Below, one piece after another: positions 10,928-19,258 of a DNA stretch of 40,120 nt. Positions within the stretch are counted from its first letter, which is position 1, and every line of letters starts with the position of its first letter. Source of the stretch: an uncultured Methylobacter sp. (GTDB lineage Bacteria > Pseudomonadota > Gammaproteobacteria > Methylococcales > Methylomonadaceae); the NCBI GenBank assembly GCA_903832775.1, contig CAILCX010000112.1:1-40120 (forward strand), written 5' to 3'. The translations under genes and the position numbers were made by a program. A model generated the notes under the pieces. It did no database searches, was not told the DNA's origin, and saw only the letters and a program-made list of their open reading frames with translations.

Positions 10928-11041
10928 TGTCACCTCAAAAAAATATTACATAAAGGGCTGATATACTGTAATTTAAAAACCCTCGTTCTGCACCTAATTC
11001 TATTGTTTCTATCAGGTGCGGCGGCACGGCAAAACTATTTA

Positions 11042-11070
11042 ATTATACAGATTTTATGATTTTCTGTCAC
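11042..11070 (-). promoter_or_regulatory. sigma-70 type promoter for gltBD
   Basis: On the minus strand, GTGACA (-35; + strand 11065-11070) is followed after exactly 17 bases by a perfect TATAAT (-10; + strand 11042-11047). Transcription would start near 11035 and give a leader of about 110 nt before gltB. In that leader GCACCT and AGGTGC (+ strand 10990-10995 and 11014-11019) can pair around an 18-base loop. Spacing and direction fit gltB, the next minus-strand gene. Confidence 0.75.
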
Positions 11071-11204
11071 GCGGTGTTTTTAATTGTCGCTGTAATTATT
11101 TACTTGCTAAAGCTATGTATTTTTTAAATAAAAGTCTCAAATACTGATTGGCTAAAAATCTATGGTTCTTTGTGGGCTGTTTGTTTTTTTTGATATTTTC
11201 CTGA

Positions 11205-11233
11205 TGGACGTTCTAGGCATGAATCAGTATAGT
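11205..11233 (+). promoter_or_regulatory. possible sigma-70 promoter for the ubiquinone hydroxylase gene
   Basis: TGGACG (-35, 11205-11210; 4 of 6 match) is followed after 17 bases by TATAGT (-10, 11228-11233; 5 of 6 match), upstream of the gene beginning at 11323. It is weaker than the divergent gltB promoter. The remainder of the 395-base divergent spacer is AT-rich, with T-runs around 11181-11190 and no further clear signal. Confidence 0.45.
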
Positions 11234-11322
11234 GACAGTTTAGCTTTATAGATTAGAAGGGTGATTTCTTGGTTTTTTAAGAATCCATGCAGTTGTTTAT
11301 GAGAGTTCATTTTTGGTTAATT

Positions 11323-12540
11323 ATGAAAGAAAGTTTTGATGTTGTCATTGTTGGCGGTGGTATGGTTGGCGCCGCAGTTGCTTGTAGTTTAGGCGGAAGT
11401 ACCTTAAAAGTGGCTGTTATAGAAAGTCAGATGCCAGAAGCTTTTAATGCTGATCAGGCTCATGATTTAAGAGTTTCGGCGCTCAGTATTGCTTCAAAGA
11501 ACATTATTGAGACGGTAGGTGCCTGGCCTGGGGTCACCAGTCGCAGACTTTGTCCGTTTCGGAGAATGCGGGTTTGGGAAACTGCTGGAGATACTGAATT
11601 CTGCAGTGACAATATAAATTTTCCTGAATTGGGCTATATCGTTGAAAATCGAGTGACACAACTTGCGCTTCTGGAACAATTGCAGACTTTTCAGAATATT
11701 CAATTAATGTGTCCAGCAACTATCACGAAAATTAATTACTTTTCTGGAATGCCCTCTGAAGTAGAGCTAGGTGATGGTCGGATTTTGTTGGCAAAGGTTT
11801 TGGTTGCAGCTGATGGTGGTCAGTCGAGAGTCAGGCAAGCTGTGGGCTTGGGTGTTACCAGTTGGGATTATCAACAACATGCACTGGTTATATACATTGA
11901 AACTGAATACGGCCAGCAGGACATAACCTGGCAACGTTTTGTGCCCAGTGGACCGCAAGCTTTTTTGCCGCTAACCGGTCATTTTGGTTCTGTAGTCTGG
12001 TATAACTCAGCAGACGAAGTACGTCGGCTTAAAGCAATGCCGTATGAAGATTTATTGCTTGAAATGACTGCGACTTTTCCTGATTGCTTGGGCAAGGTTA
12101 TGGCTGTTCTGGGTACGGCGAGTTTCCCGTTAAAACGTCAGCATGCACAAAGTTATGTAAAACCGGGCGTGGTGCTTGTTGGTGATGCGGCTCATATGAT
12201 TAATCCCTTGGCGGGACAAGGTGTTAACATTGGTTTGTTGGATGCGGCGGCTTTGGGTGAGGTTTTGATTGAGGCGAGCAGGCAAGGTCTCGAATTGGGC
12301 GATCTCAAGGTTTTAAGGCGCTATGAACAAATGCGTCGTAATGAAAATTTAAAAATGATGACGGTTATGGATCTTTTTTACCGTGTGTTCAGCAATCAGC
12401 TGTTGCCAGTCAAATTTTTACGAAATTTGGGGCTTGGCTTAGCCGAGCGAGTTTTGCCTGCAAAAAACAAGGTGATGCGAGCTGCGATGGGTTTGGAGGG
12501 TAAATTGCCCAAACTTGCCAAGGGTGAGTCAATTATTTAA
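11323..12540 (+). CDS. UbiH/UbiF/VisC/COQ6 family FAD-dependent hydroxylase of ubiquinone biosynthesis
   Basis: This is a flavoprotein monooxygenase of about 405 residues that would hydroxylate the aromatic ring of a ubiquinone precursor. The N-terminal FAD Rossmann motif is VVIVGGGMVGAA (G11-x-G13-x2-G16). The second motif, VLVADGGQSRVRQAVG, is typical of aromatic hydroxylases. The third FAD motif, VLVGDAAHMINPLAGQGVN, is the GD-x2-H-x3-P-x2-G-x-G signature. The family motif GYIVENRVTQLALLEQL is also present. Its best guess within the family is UbiF-like, but UbiH or UbiI roles cannot be separated by eye. I chose ATG 11323 because the Rossmann strand begins directly after it; an in-frame ATG at 11287 adds 12 residues. 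Neither has a strong Shine-Dalgarno sequence. Confidence 0.88.
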   Translation: MKESFDVVIVGGGMVGAAVACSLGGSTLKVAVIESQMPEAFNADQAHDLRVSALSIASKNIIETVGAWPGVTSRRLCPFRRMRVWETAGDTEFCSDNINFPELGYIVENRVTQLALLEQLQTFQNIQLMCPATITKINYFSGMPSEVELGDGRILLAKVLVAADGGQSRVRQAVGLGVTSWDYQQHALVIYIETEYGQQDITWQRFVPSGPQAFLPLTGHFGSVVWYNSADEVRRLKAMPYEDLLLEMTATFPDCLGKVMAVLGTASFPLKRQHAQSYVKPGVVLVGDAAHMINPLAGQGVNIGLLDAAALGEVLIEASRQGLELGDLKVLRRYEQMRRNENLKMMTVMDLFYRVFSNQLLPVKFLRNLGLGLAERVLPAKNKVMRAAMGLEGKLPKLAKGESII

Positions 12541-12647
12541 ATAATTGATTGCCAAACAATGTCAATAAAATAATTTCTTATAAAAGTGAATCGTGAAATG
12601 AATTGCTTGCTAAAATTTGGGAATTAATTTGATGAGGGTTTGGTGGT

Positions 12648-13037
12648 ATGGAAAATAGGCTTTATCAAAGAATTCCAATACAAGTTTCAGCTACAGTCAT
12701 AACCGAACAGGGTGAGCGCATAGAAGTTGTCGCAGTTGATTTATCAAGTGAAGGATTAGGTATCGAATGCAGCACCCGTCAGAGGAACACAATTACCCCG
12801 AGTGGGAGTTTTCTTCGTAATGGAAAATTATTAGAACTGCTGGTTGAGTTTAAGCTTTATGATGAAGTAAATGCGTTAAGCAAAAATACGGTGAAATGCA
12901 GAGTTGTTTTTTCACGACGTTTGTCAAGTGAGCAATGTAAGATCGGATTTCGGTTTGTCGATATTGACGATGAATTCCATGAGCGGCTTATCCAATTGAT
13001 TGACAGAGCAAAGATGTTAAATATATCGCGAAAATAA
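12648..13037 (+). CDS. PilZ domain protein (putative cyclic-di-GMP receptor)
   Basis: The 129-residue protein is essentially a single PilZ domain. The N-terminal RxxxR motif is R4-LYQ-R8, and the second motif is DLSSEGLG at 31-38 (D/N-x-S-x2-G). Together these are the residues that wrap around cyclic-di-GMP in the family. The C-terminal part continues as the beta barrel, including CRVVFSRRLSSEQCKIGFRF, and a last helix. It would be a cytoplasmic effector of c-di-GMP signalling; its partner is not evident. It stands 107 bases after the ubiquinone hydroxylase gene on the same strand and converges with the NTF2-like gene. The start ATG at 12648 is preceded by a GAGGGTTTGGTGGT stretch. Confidence 0.88.
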   Translation: MENRLYQRIPIQVSATVITEQGERIEVVAVDLSSEGLGIECSTRQRNTITPSGSFLRNGKLLELLVEFKLYDEVNALSKNTVKCRVVFSRRLSSEQCKIGFRFVDIDDEFHERLIQLIDRAKMLNISRK

Positions 13038-13107
13038 ACTGCCACAGGCTGATCTGAATTTCTGTAGCAATTTATTTTGCTGAGTCCTTAATTATAGGAA
13101 GCTGATT

Positions 13108-13515
13108 TTATTTACTAACCTGGGTAATCCAGTCTTCAAGATTATAATAATTGGTAATACGGGCCACTTTGTTATCACGAATTTCAAAAAATGCACCTGC
13201 AGGCAGATTGTATTTTTGTCCTTGTGCCGCAGGTAAGCCTTCGTCAGTTTTAAGATATTCGCCTAATACAACAAATTCAGCAGCGGCACGTTTGCCATCG
13301 GCAGTAGCCATGATGACCATATCGACCAGTTGTTCTTTGTAATTATTGTTCATGCAGGCCATGAACTGGGTGAAGGCGTCTTTGCCAATTTCGCGTTTGC
13401 CTTGATTAATGTCGTGAATGACATCGTCGGTTAGCAGGTTTAGAAAAGTCTCCATATCACCGCCATTAAATGCGGCATAGTATTTTTGTATCAGGTTAAT
13501 GCTGTCTTGGTTCAT
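13108..13515 (-). CDS. SnoaL-like / NTF2-like (ketosteroid isomerase fold) protein
   Basis: The 135-residue protein matches the SnoaL pattern: IQKYYAAFNGGDMETFLNLLTDDVIHDINQGKREIGKDAF at the start, with a middle beta sheet and the end KVARITNYYNLEDWITQV. Such proteins have a cone-shaped cavity and act as isomerases, cyclases, hydrolases or simple ligand binders. The substrate here is unknown. No signal peptide is visible. It lies 70 bases downstream of glnS on the same strand, with a hairpin between, and may be expressed separately. Confidence 0.82.
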   Translation of the reverse strand: MNQDSINLIQKYYAAFNGGDMETFLNLLTDDVIHDINQGKREIGKDAFTQFMACMNNNYKEQLVDMVIMATADGKRAAAEFVVLGEYLKTDEGLPAAQGQKYNLPAGAFFEIRDNKVARITNYYNLEDWITQVSK

Positions 13516-13552
13516 AGTGGTTCCTTGTTTATATTTAAAGTTTAATCAGCAG

Positions 13553-13577
13553 GGTAGGGCGTGCCATACGCCCTACC
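13553..13577. terminator. 10-bp-stem hairpin 8 bases after the glnS stop
   Basis: GGTAGGGCGT (13553-13562), loop GCCAT, then ACGCCCTACC (13568-13577). The stem is perfect. It lies just past glnS on the minus strand, without a U-tract. The sequence resembles the hairpins at 4700 and 15321 (GGTxGGGC type), which suggests a repeated 3'-end element. Confidence 0.55.
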
Positions 13578-13585
13578 AATATTCG

Positions 13586-15250
13586 TCAGTCTTTTTCCCA
13601 ATTATCCCGCAAGGTTACGGTACGGTTAAAGACCAGTTTGCCTTCAATGCTATCTATGGCGTCAAAGCAGAAATAGCCGATGCGTTCAAATTGATAACGA
13701 TTTTCTGGTTGCGGCTGAGCCAGACTGGCTTCGACACGGCAATCGCTGAGGACTTCGAGCGACTCCGGGTTGATTGCATCCAGGAAGTTTGGTTCATTAT
13801 CTGGGCTAGGTACTTTAAACAAGCGGTTGTATAAACGTAATTCTGCCGGGTAAGAGTGCTGTTCGGATACCCAGTGGATTACGCCTTTGACTTTGCGGCC
13901 TTCGGGATTTTTACCCAGCGTATCGGGGTCGTAGCTGCATCGTAGTTCGATAATGTTACCGTCAGCATCCTTGATGACTTTATTGCATTGGATAACATAA
14001 GCGCCACGCAAGCGGACTTCACCACCCGCAATCAAACGCTTGAATTTAGGCGGTGGAACTTCGGCAAAATCATCCTGTTCAATCAAAATTACCTTGGAAA
14101 AGGGTACGATACGTTTGCCCAGTTCAGGCTTTTGCGGATGATTGCCAACTTCCAGTTGTTCGGTTTGGACTTCCGGATAATTGTCGATGACGATCCGCAG
14201 CGGTTGCAAAACTGCCATGGCTCTGGGTGCATTGTCGTTTAAGTCTTCGCGGATGCAGTATTCCAGTACGCCCATTTCTATCCAGGAATTCTGTTTGGTC
14301 AGACCGATGCGCTCGCAAAAATCACGTATCGATTTCGGCGTAAAGCCTGCTCGCCGCAATCCGGCAATAGTTGGCATGCGCGGATCATCCCAGCCGTGAA
14401 CGTGTTTTTCAGTAACCAATTGATTAAGTTTACGCTTGCTGACGATGGTGTATTCCAGTTGCAAACGGGCAAATTCAATTTGTTGAGGATGACAAGGTGT
14501 TTTCAGTTGCTCCAGTACCCAGTCGTAAAGCGGGCGATGATCTTCAAATTCCAGTGTGCACAAAGAATGCGTGATGCCTTCGATCGCGTCAGAAATACAA
14601 TGGGTGTAATCGTACATCGGATAAATACACCAGTCATTGCCGGTGCGTTGATGATGCACGCGACGAATCCGATAGATTGCCGGATCGCGCATATTGATGT
14701 TTGGCGAGGCCATGTCGATCTTGGCCCGTAATACATACTGTCCATCGGCAAACTCACCGGCACGCATCCGTTTAAATAAATCCAGGTTTTCTGCGATGGA
14801 ACGACTGCGATCGGGACTTTCCTTGCCGGGTTCGGTTAGCGTGCCACGATATTCCCGGATTTGTTCGGCAGACAAACTGTCCACATAGGCTTGGCCTTGT
14901 TCAATTAGCTGGATGGCGAAACTATAAAGCTGTTCAAAATAATCCGAGGCATGGTGCAATTCTGACCATTCAAAGCCTAACCATTCGACGTCGCGCTTGA
15001 TTGCCTGAACATATTCATCACTTTCTTTTTCAGGATTGGTGTCGTCAAAACGCAGGTTACAGCGGCCGTTATTTTCGGCGGCGATGCCAAAATTTAAACA
15101 AATTGATTTTGCATGGCCGATATGTAAATAGCCATTGGGCTCAGGTGGAAAGCGGGTGATGACTTTGCCCTCATTCTTGTTTTCTTTCAGATCATTGGCA
15201 ATGATTTGGCGAATAAAGTTCGACGCTGGTTGGGTATCGTTTGTGGACAT
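13586..15250 (-). CDS. glnS: glutaminyl-tRNA synthetase
   Basis: GlnS charges tRNA-Gln with glutamine in the cytoplasm. With the ATG at 15250 it has 554 residues, the same length as I recall for the E. coli enzyme. The class I signature is [17 protein letters not shown] (HIGH at 43-46), and the second signature VSKRKLN is the KMSKS equivalent. FDDTNPEKE binds the amino acid and tRNA side. The C-terminal beta-barrel anticodon domains are visible ([48 protein letters not shown]). A TTG 13 codons upstream is open but unnecessary. It follows rlmJ on the same strand, separated by a hairpin, and ends at a second hairpin. Confidence 0.97.
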   Translation of the reverse strand: MSTNDTQPASNFIRQIIANDLKENKNEGKVITRFPPEPNGYLHIGHAKSICLNFGIAAENNGRCNLRFDDTNPEKESDEYVQAIKRDVEWLGFEWSELHHASDYFEQLYSFAIQLIEQGQAYVDSLSAEQIREYRGTLTEPGKESPDRSRSIAENLDLFKRMRAGEFADGQYVLRAKIDMASPNINMRDPAIYRIRRVHHQRTGNDWCIYPMYDYTHCISDAIEGITHSLCTLEFEDHRPLYDWVLEQLKTPCHPQQIEFARLQLEYTIVSKRKLNQLVTEKHVHGWDDPRMPTIAGLRRAGFTPKSIRDFCERIGLTKQNSWIEMGVLEYCIREDLNDNAPRAMAVLQPLRIVIDNYPEVQTEQLEVGNHPQKPELGKRIVPFSKVILIEQDDFAEVPPPKFKRLIAGGEVRLRGAYVIQCNKVIKDADGNIIELRCSYDPDTLGKNPEGRKVKGVIHWVSEQHSYPAELRLYNRLFKVPSPDNEPNFLDAINPESLEVLSDCRVEASLAQPQPENRYQFERIGYFCFDAIDSIEGKLVFNRTVTLRDNWEKD

Positions 15251-15320
15251 TGGGTTGCTATGGGTTATTGAAGAAGAATAGGTGTGCAAAAAGTTAGATT
15301 ATACATATTATTTAATGCAG

Positions 15321-15345
15321 GGTGGGCAGCGCTTTTCTGCCCACC
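15321..15345. terminator. 9-bp-stem hairpin 6 bases after the rlmJ stop
   Basis: GGTGGGCAG (15321-15329), loop CGCTTTT, then CTGCCCACC (15337-15345), a perfect stem. It lies between rlmJ and glnS, both on the minus strand. There is no U-tract. It belongs by position and sequence style with the hairpins at 4700 and 13553. Confidence 0.55.
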
Positions 15346-15351
15346 ATGAAG

Positions 15352-16194
15352 TTATTCCTCAGCCATCGTCTCTATCCGGTAGAAACCTTCGCGATCATGA
15401 CCCAGGATATCGGCTAGCCAAGGTAAAACTTGTTTCATTTCGGGTGCTAAAGTCCAGGGAGGATTAATAACGATCATGCCGCTGGCAGTCATACCGTGTT
15501 CGTTGCTGTCTGCGCGGATCCCGAGTTCAAAGAGTTGAATGTTTTTGATACCGCAGTTGCGTAATGCCAGCTCGAGTTTTTTATTGCGTGCCCGCTCAAT
15601 GACCGGATACCAGAGTGCATAGGTTCCTGAGGCAAATCGTTTATGCATGGCTATCAAGGTTTCAACCACCTGTTGGTAATCGCTTTTAATTTCGTAGGAC
15701 GGATCAAGCAAAATTAATCCCCGTTTCTCGAACGGCGGCAATTGTTTCAAACTCGCGGTTAAGCCGTCAGCATGAAAGACATGCATGCGCTTATCCTTGT
15801 TAGCGATTTCAGTTAATAACTTGAATTCGGTGCTATGCAGTTCATATAAACACAAACGATCTTTCTCGCGCAGTAGCTGTTTGGTAATTAACGGTGAGCC
15901 GGGATAGCGGGAGAGATTGTCAGTGCTGTTAAAGCGCTTGACTAAACTTAAATAGTGGGCAACAGAGTCGGGTAAATCTTCGCGTTGCCATAATTTGGCG
16001 ATACCGGAGTCAAATTCGCGGTTTTTTAAGGCATAATCGCCCTCCAAATCATATTTGCCTGGTCCGGCATGAGTGTCCATACAGCAAAAAGGTTTATCTT
16101 TTTTTGTCAGGTATTCAAGGTTTAGAATCAGGATGATATGTTTTAAAACATCGGCAAAATTGCCTGCGTGAAAAGCGTGTCTGTAACTAAGCAT
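15352..16194 (-). CDS. rlmJ: 23S rRNA (adenine(2030)-N6)-methyltransferase RlmJ
   Basis: RlmJ methylates A2030 of 23S rRNA using S-adenosylmethionine. The 280-residue protein begins with MLSYRHAFHAGNFADVLKH, the conserved RlmJ N-terminus, followed by the SAM-binding segment MDTHAGPGKYDL (39-50). LYELH and VFHADGL follow. Motif IV reads LLDPSYEIKSDY (D164-P-S-Y), where the usual form is D-P-P-Y. The C-terminus has GMTASGMIVINPPWTL. The start ATG at 16194 fits the family exactly. It is separated from the RMD1-family gene by 11 bases, so the two are probably co-transcribed. Confidence 0.95.
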   Translation of the reverse strand: MLSYRHAFHAGNFADVLKHIILILNLEYLTKKDKPFCCMDTHAGPGKYDLEGDYALKNREFDSGIAKLWQREDLPDSVAHYLSLVKRFNSTDNLSRYPGSPLITKQLLREKDRLCLYELHSTEFKLLTEIANKDKRMHVFHADGLTASLKQLPPFEKRGLILLDPSYEIKSDYQQVVETLIAMHKRFASGTYALWYPVIERARNKKLELALRNCGIKNIQLFELGIRADSNEHGMTASGMIVINPPWTLAPEMKQVLPWLADILGHDREGFYRIETMAEE

Positions 16195-16205
16195 GAGTGA
16201 GTAAT

Positions 16206-17000
16206 TTAAAATACTTTATCAACAATCGTCATGCCTATTTCAAAAGCAATCAGCCATATTATGATCCATTCGAGTATCGTCGAATGTCGGTGTTTTTGTT
16301 CGTCCGCCAGCATTTCAAAAAGTTCATGAATCGTTTCCAGTTTTTTGGACAGCACGTCGGTGCGTGGGGTTATTTCCAGATACTTTGCCGTGATGCCGTA
16401 AAAAGCTTCGTATTCAGGGTATTCCCAAAAGAAATCGGGTGTATCCAGCAAATCATAATTTAATATGATATCGCTTTTGGTTAGAAACAGTTGCCCCCTG
16501 ATTTTGGCGATTTTATTACGGCTTAATTTGATGCTGCCATTTTCGGCTAACGATCTGGGAATATAACTGGTGTTGTTGATTGTAGTGATGGCATTGGTTT
16601 CAAAAGACGCCAGTTTGATTGATTGAGCCATGCCTTGGGATAAGGAAAATATCAAAATCGGATCTGAAGATTCTATTTCAATATGATCTTCAATAATGCG
16701 TGTGTTCGGGCAATCAAGAGCGAAAGTGAAGTTGTCTTCTTCTATCGCAGCTAACGGATTTTCTGAATGCTCAAGCAATAACTGATGCAGTTTTGTTTGT
16801 TGTTCAGAGCTGACGTTCCAATGTACAACCGCGCCATAGGCAAAAACGATAGACCAGGAATGATCATCCTCAATGAGCAGAGCTCCTTTAATGATGCGGA
16901 TCAGCGTTGAGTCAGACAGTAATTTTGACAGCGCATTAATGTCGAAACGTTGTGCCAGACAATAGGCTACGCAATGCTTAATGGATTGATTTTCAGACAT
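16206..17000 (-). CDS. RMD1/SIF2 (DUF155) family protein, membrane-anchored
   Basis: The 264-residue protein fits the DUF155 family, whose yeast members RMD1 and SIF2 and organelle members are linked to mitochondrial or meiotic functions; bacterial roles are poorly known. Family-like segments include SWSIVFAYGAVVHWNV (48-63), the acidic middle, AESNGSIKLSRNKIAKIRGQLFLTK-like lysine-rich text around 150-175, then helical LDTPDFFWEYPEYEAFYG. The last ~22 residues form a membrane helix (LEWIIIWLIAFEIGMTIVD), so it is C-terminally anchored with the bulk in the cytoplasm. The start ATG is at 17000. It lies 11 bases before rlmJ, so a shared transcript is likely, but no functional link is evident. 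Confidence 0.82.
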   Translation of the reverse strand: MSENQSIKHCVAYCLAQRFDINALSKLLSDSTLIRIIKGALLIEDDHSWSIVFAYGAVVHWNVSSEQQTKLHQLLLEHSENPLAAIEEDNFTFALDCPNTRIIEDHIEIESSDPILIFSLSQGMAQSIKLASFETNAITTINNTSYIPRSLAENGSIKLSRNKIAKIRGQLFLTKSDIILNYDLLDTPDFFWEYPEYEAFYGITAKYLEITPRTDVLSKKLETIHELFEMLADEQKHRHSTILEWIIIWLIAFEIGMTIVDKVF

Positions 17001-17478
17001 AAATGGTACTCAAAAGTTATTATACATGGCGCGGCCATAGTTGCGGATTTCTGAGCGGCCATGGAGCTGCAAAACCGGATGCAGGGCTTACTATGCAACT
17101 GTTTATGCGTTTTGATATTTAATAATATGGCTCGAACATGGATTCCACAACACAGTGCGGAGTATAGCGTTTAGCAGGTTGCCGGATCAGATCCCTAATG
17201 AAAAAACAATAAATAGAAAGCTACTTTCCATATGCTGTGTTTAGACGGACTTAAAAACTATTGATTATACTGAGTTTAAGCTGATTTCTAAATAGCCTAA
17301 GTCAGAATGAGTCAACATTGCCATTTTAGCAGCGCGGATTAAGCTGCGTATTTGGTTAAAGTGTGATTATTTCTCTTATCTAAGGCGTCCTTACGCTTAA
17401 CAAAGTTGCAATTCATGTCCTATAAAAAAAATTAACAGTCTAAAAGCTTAATATTTTCTTGCTTAAAAATGCTTAAAA
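17001..17478. other. intergenic region without a recognisable gene
   Basis: This 478-base AT-rich stretch lies between the RMD1-family gene and the secreted His/Gly-rich protein gene, both on the minus strand. I see no open reading frame with a plausible start, no tRNA, and no clear promoter. GCGGCCAT occurs twice (17031-17038 and 17057-17064). An A/T-rich end near 17430-17470 with several AAGCTTAA/GCTTAAAA repeats may act as a terminator for the 17479 gene. Confidence 0.5.
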
Positions 17479-17898
17479 TCAGTCTGTGATTTTGACTAGC
17501 CAGCCATTTTCGCCTTCGCATCTTGGAATTTTAGCGTTAACTTTTATGTTGATTCTTGCGATAGTGTCATGAAGTTCTGAAGGTAGCATTCCTTTTACAA
17601 TATAAAAATTTTCTTTATCTTCGGTGGTTAGCGTTACAGGAATTGATTTTACAGTGACTTCAATTTGTTCCGGTTTCTCAACATTGAAGGCCAGAAAAGA
17701 GAAGGCAGAACCTCGGGCAGCTGTCTCTAAATGTGCTGGTGTAAATTTGGTCAGTTGCGGTTTGGAACAGGCATTTTCACTACCGCCACCACCCGAACTA
17801 CTGCCGCCATGACCACTATGATGTTCTGAAGCATAAGCAGTGTTGATATTAATGCCAGCTAGCATAATTATAATTGTCAGAAGTTTGGGTGCTTTCAT
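17479..17898 (-). CDS. small secreted protein with a His/Gly/Ser-rich N-terminal linker, function unknown
   Basis: The 139-residue protein starts with a clear Sec signal peptide (MKAPKLLTIIIMLAGININT, cleavage likely after AYA at 21-23). A flexible stretch follows (HHSGHGGSSSGGGG, 26-39) with histidines that could bind metal. The mature domain of about 95 residues is beta-rich and has two cysteines (C44 and C127) that could form a disulfide in the periplasm. I do not recognise the family. It is isolated: nearly 480 bases of gene-free DNA on one side and about 580 on the other. The ATG at 17898 is preceded by an AAGGTTAAGCTC segment on its strand. Confidence 0.65.
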   Translation of the reverse strand: MKAPKLLTIIIMLAGININTAYASEHHSGHGGSSSGGGGSENACSKPQLTKFTPAHLETAARGSAFSFLAFNVEKPEQIEVTVKSIPVTLTTEDKENFYIVKGMLPSELHDTIARINIKVNAKIPRCEGENGWLVKITD

Positions 17899-18481
17899 GA
17901 GCTTAACCTTTAAATTATTATTTTTATTATTTTAAGAGTAAACCAGGCCCATTTGAAGTAGGGGCCAAGTTATGTGAAAACCTGTGAGTTTATTACTGAT
18001 TATATTCATAAACGATACGCCAAACAATTATATTGTTGTTTCTATTGAAATTTATTTTTCAGCGTAATTTTTTATAATAAACAGAGGCTCTATTAGGTCG
18101 AATGTAATAAATTCAGGCAACATGTTACTTATCTTCGGTTGCAAGAACCACATAAAAAATCCGGCGTGTAAGATTCAATATAGATAATTAAAAACACAAT
18201 GTTACTAAGTGCTTATTTTAAAAGTCCTGAGTCACAACAATTGAGGGCTTTATTATTCTTTCCATACAAGGGAAGCGTCACAAATGAAGGTCAAATTAAG
18301 TCGATTTCAATGCATCCTTGATGTATATAACACGCTAAGGTTTGCTATACCATTTCTGCCAAATAAGTCGATATAAGCGACCCTTTTTACAACGCTTCCA
18401 GAAATACCCAGCCTTGTCGCAGCAGATTAGTGTGTGTGCTTCTGCGAACTGGGTTGTAGGATTTCCTGGCTTTCGAAATAA
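17899..18481. other. gene-poor AT-rich region upstream of the glnN remnant
   Basis: No coding potential is convincing here. A short open stretch from ATG 18283 (about 30 codons) resembles nothing. A weak hairpin GTCG-ATATAAG-CGAC (18367-18381) is followed by CCTTTTT, an incomplete terminator-like shape. Earlier portions of the decayed glutamine synthetase could have stood here, but I cannot see any in translation. Confidence 0.4.
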
Positions 18482-18859
18482 TACATACTGGTGATTGAAG
18501 TCGAAGCCAAGTTGGTGGTTAGCATAGCAAAAATAGATATTTATTTATTCGTAATCAATTGCTTATCTTAAATTTCTACTACATTGACCAGTCTTAAAGG
18601 TAATGGTATTGAACTGGATAAAGAGCCATTAACTGAGATAACGGTGTTGCTGACAACCATGATGGAATCAGTCGGGAAACTCGGTAACGTTATGAATCAG
18701 CATGATTTTTCAACGATTGAAGAACATTTAAAGTTCTGTGCAAAAACTATCCGTCCACTAGTGGATGAGGTTCGTCACTCTGCCGCTGCACTTGAAGGTG
18801 TTTGTGCCGATGAGTTGTGGCCTTACCCAACTTATCAATAAATGTTGTTTATAAAATAG
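18482..18859 (+). pseudogene. glnN: decayed C-terminal fragment of type III glutamine synthetase (GlnN)
   Basis: One frame from 18482 reads YILVIEVEAKLVVSIAKIDI, which resembles the GSIII segment with IEA and MAK-x2-I. TAA follows at 18569-18571, then in the same frame TSLKGNGIELDKEPLTEITV and later VRHSAAALEGVCADELWPYP, ending TYQ. A second TAA (18839-18841) is followed directly, still in frame, by MLFIK and TAG. GSIII enzymes, from family knowledge, end in a motif like LWP-P-x-YREMLF, so the second TAA most simply replaces a Glu codon. About 120 codons remain of a protein of over 700. The 85-codon piece from TTG 18584 could be called a gene, but is a remnant. GSIII would have made glutamine from glutamate and ammonia. 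Confidence 0.85.
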
Positions 18860-19258
18860 TAAGTTTTCAGTCCCACACTTTGAAAAAGAAGATTTATGGG
18901 AGCGTTTTTAAACAAATTCCCCTATGCGCTCCATAGCGTTGTTCTCTCCCTTTTTTGATAGGGTAACTGAATGCCTGAAAAAAAATTTTGATATTTAATT
19001 GGAAATGAGTTAAAAAACAGCAACCAGTAAAGTATTTGATTTTACGCAGAGGTCTGATATTCCACTTCGATCTCTGTGCTCCTTTAACGAGGGAGCCTAT
19101 TATAATTGGGCTATCCTCGGCTTCCGATTGTATAAGCAAGTATTGTCTTAGCTGTTGGTAAAACCCCCTCCAGAATTGCTCAGTTAAATCGGTCATATTG
19201 ATATGAATTATCTTCAGTTTAGTTGTATTGTCCTTTCTGTTTATAAGGGGCGATTTTT
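18860..19258. other. intergenic region upstream of the giant-protein cassette
   Basis: About 400 bases. A TATAAT (19101-19106) inside a palindrome-flanked stretch (GCTCC at 19078-19082 with GGAGC at 19092-19096) may mark a promoter, but no good -35 sits at the right distance. AAGGGG (19245-19250) provides a Shine-Dalgarno for the GTG start at 19259. An opposite-strand frame from 19436 to 18894 crosses the start of the giant gene and looks like a shadow. The cassette's promoter is probably here, but I cannot place it firmly. Confidence 0.4.

Noticed and set aside
15251-15289. TTG start adding 13 residues to glnS
   Set aside because: ATG 15250 gives the 554-residue family length; the added Ser/Thr-rich residues look random.
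18584-18841. Independent small protein gene of 85 codons from TTG
   Set aside because: The frame continues GSIII-like text upstream of one stop and downstream of another, so it is better read as part of a decayed glnN.
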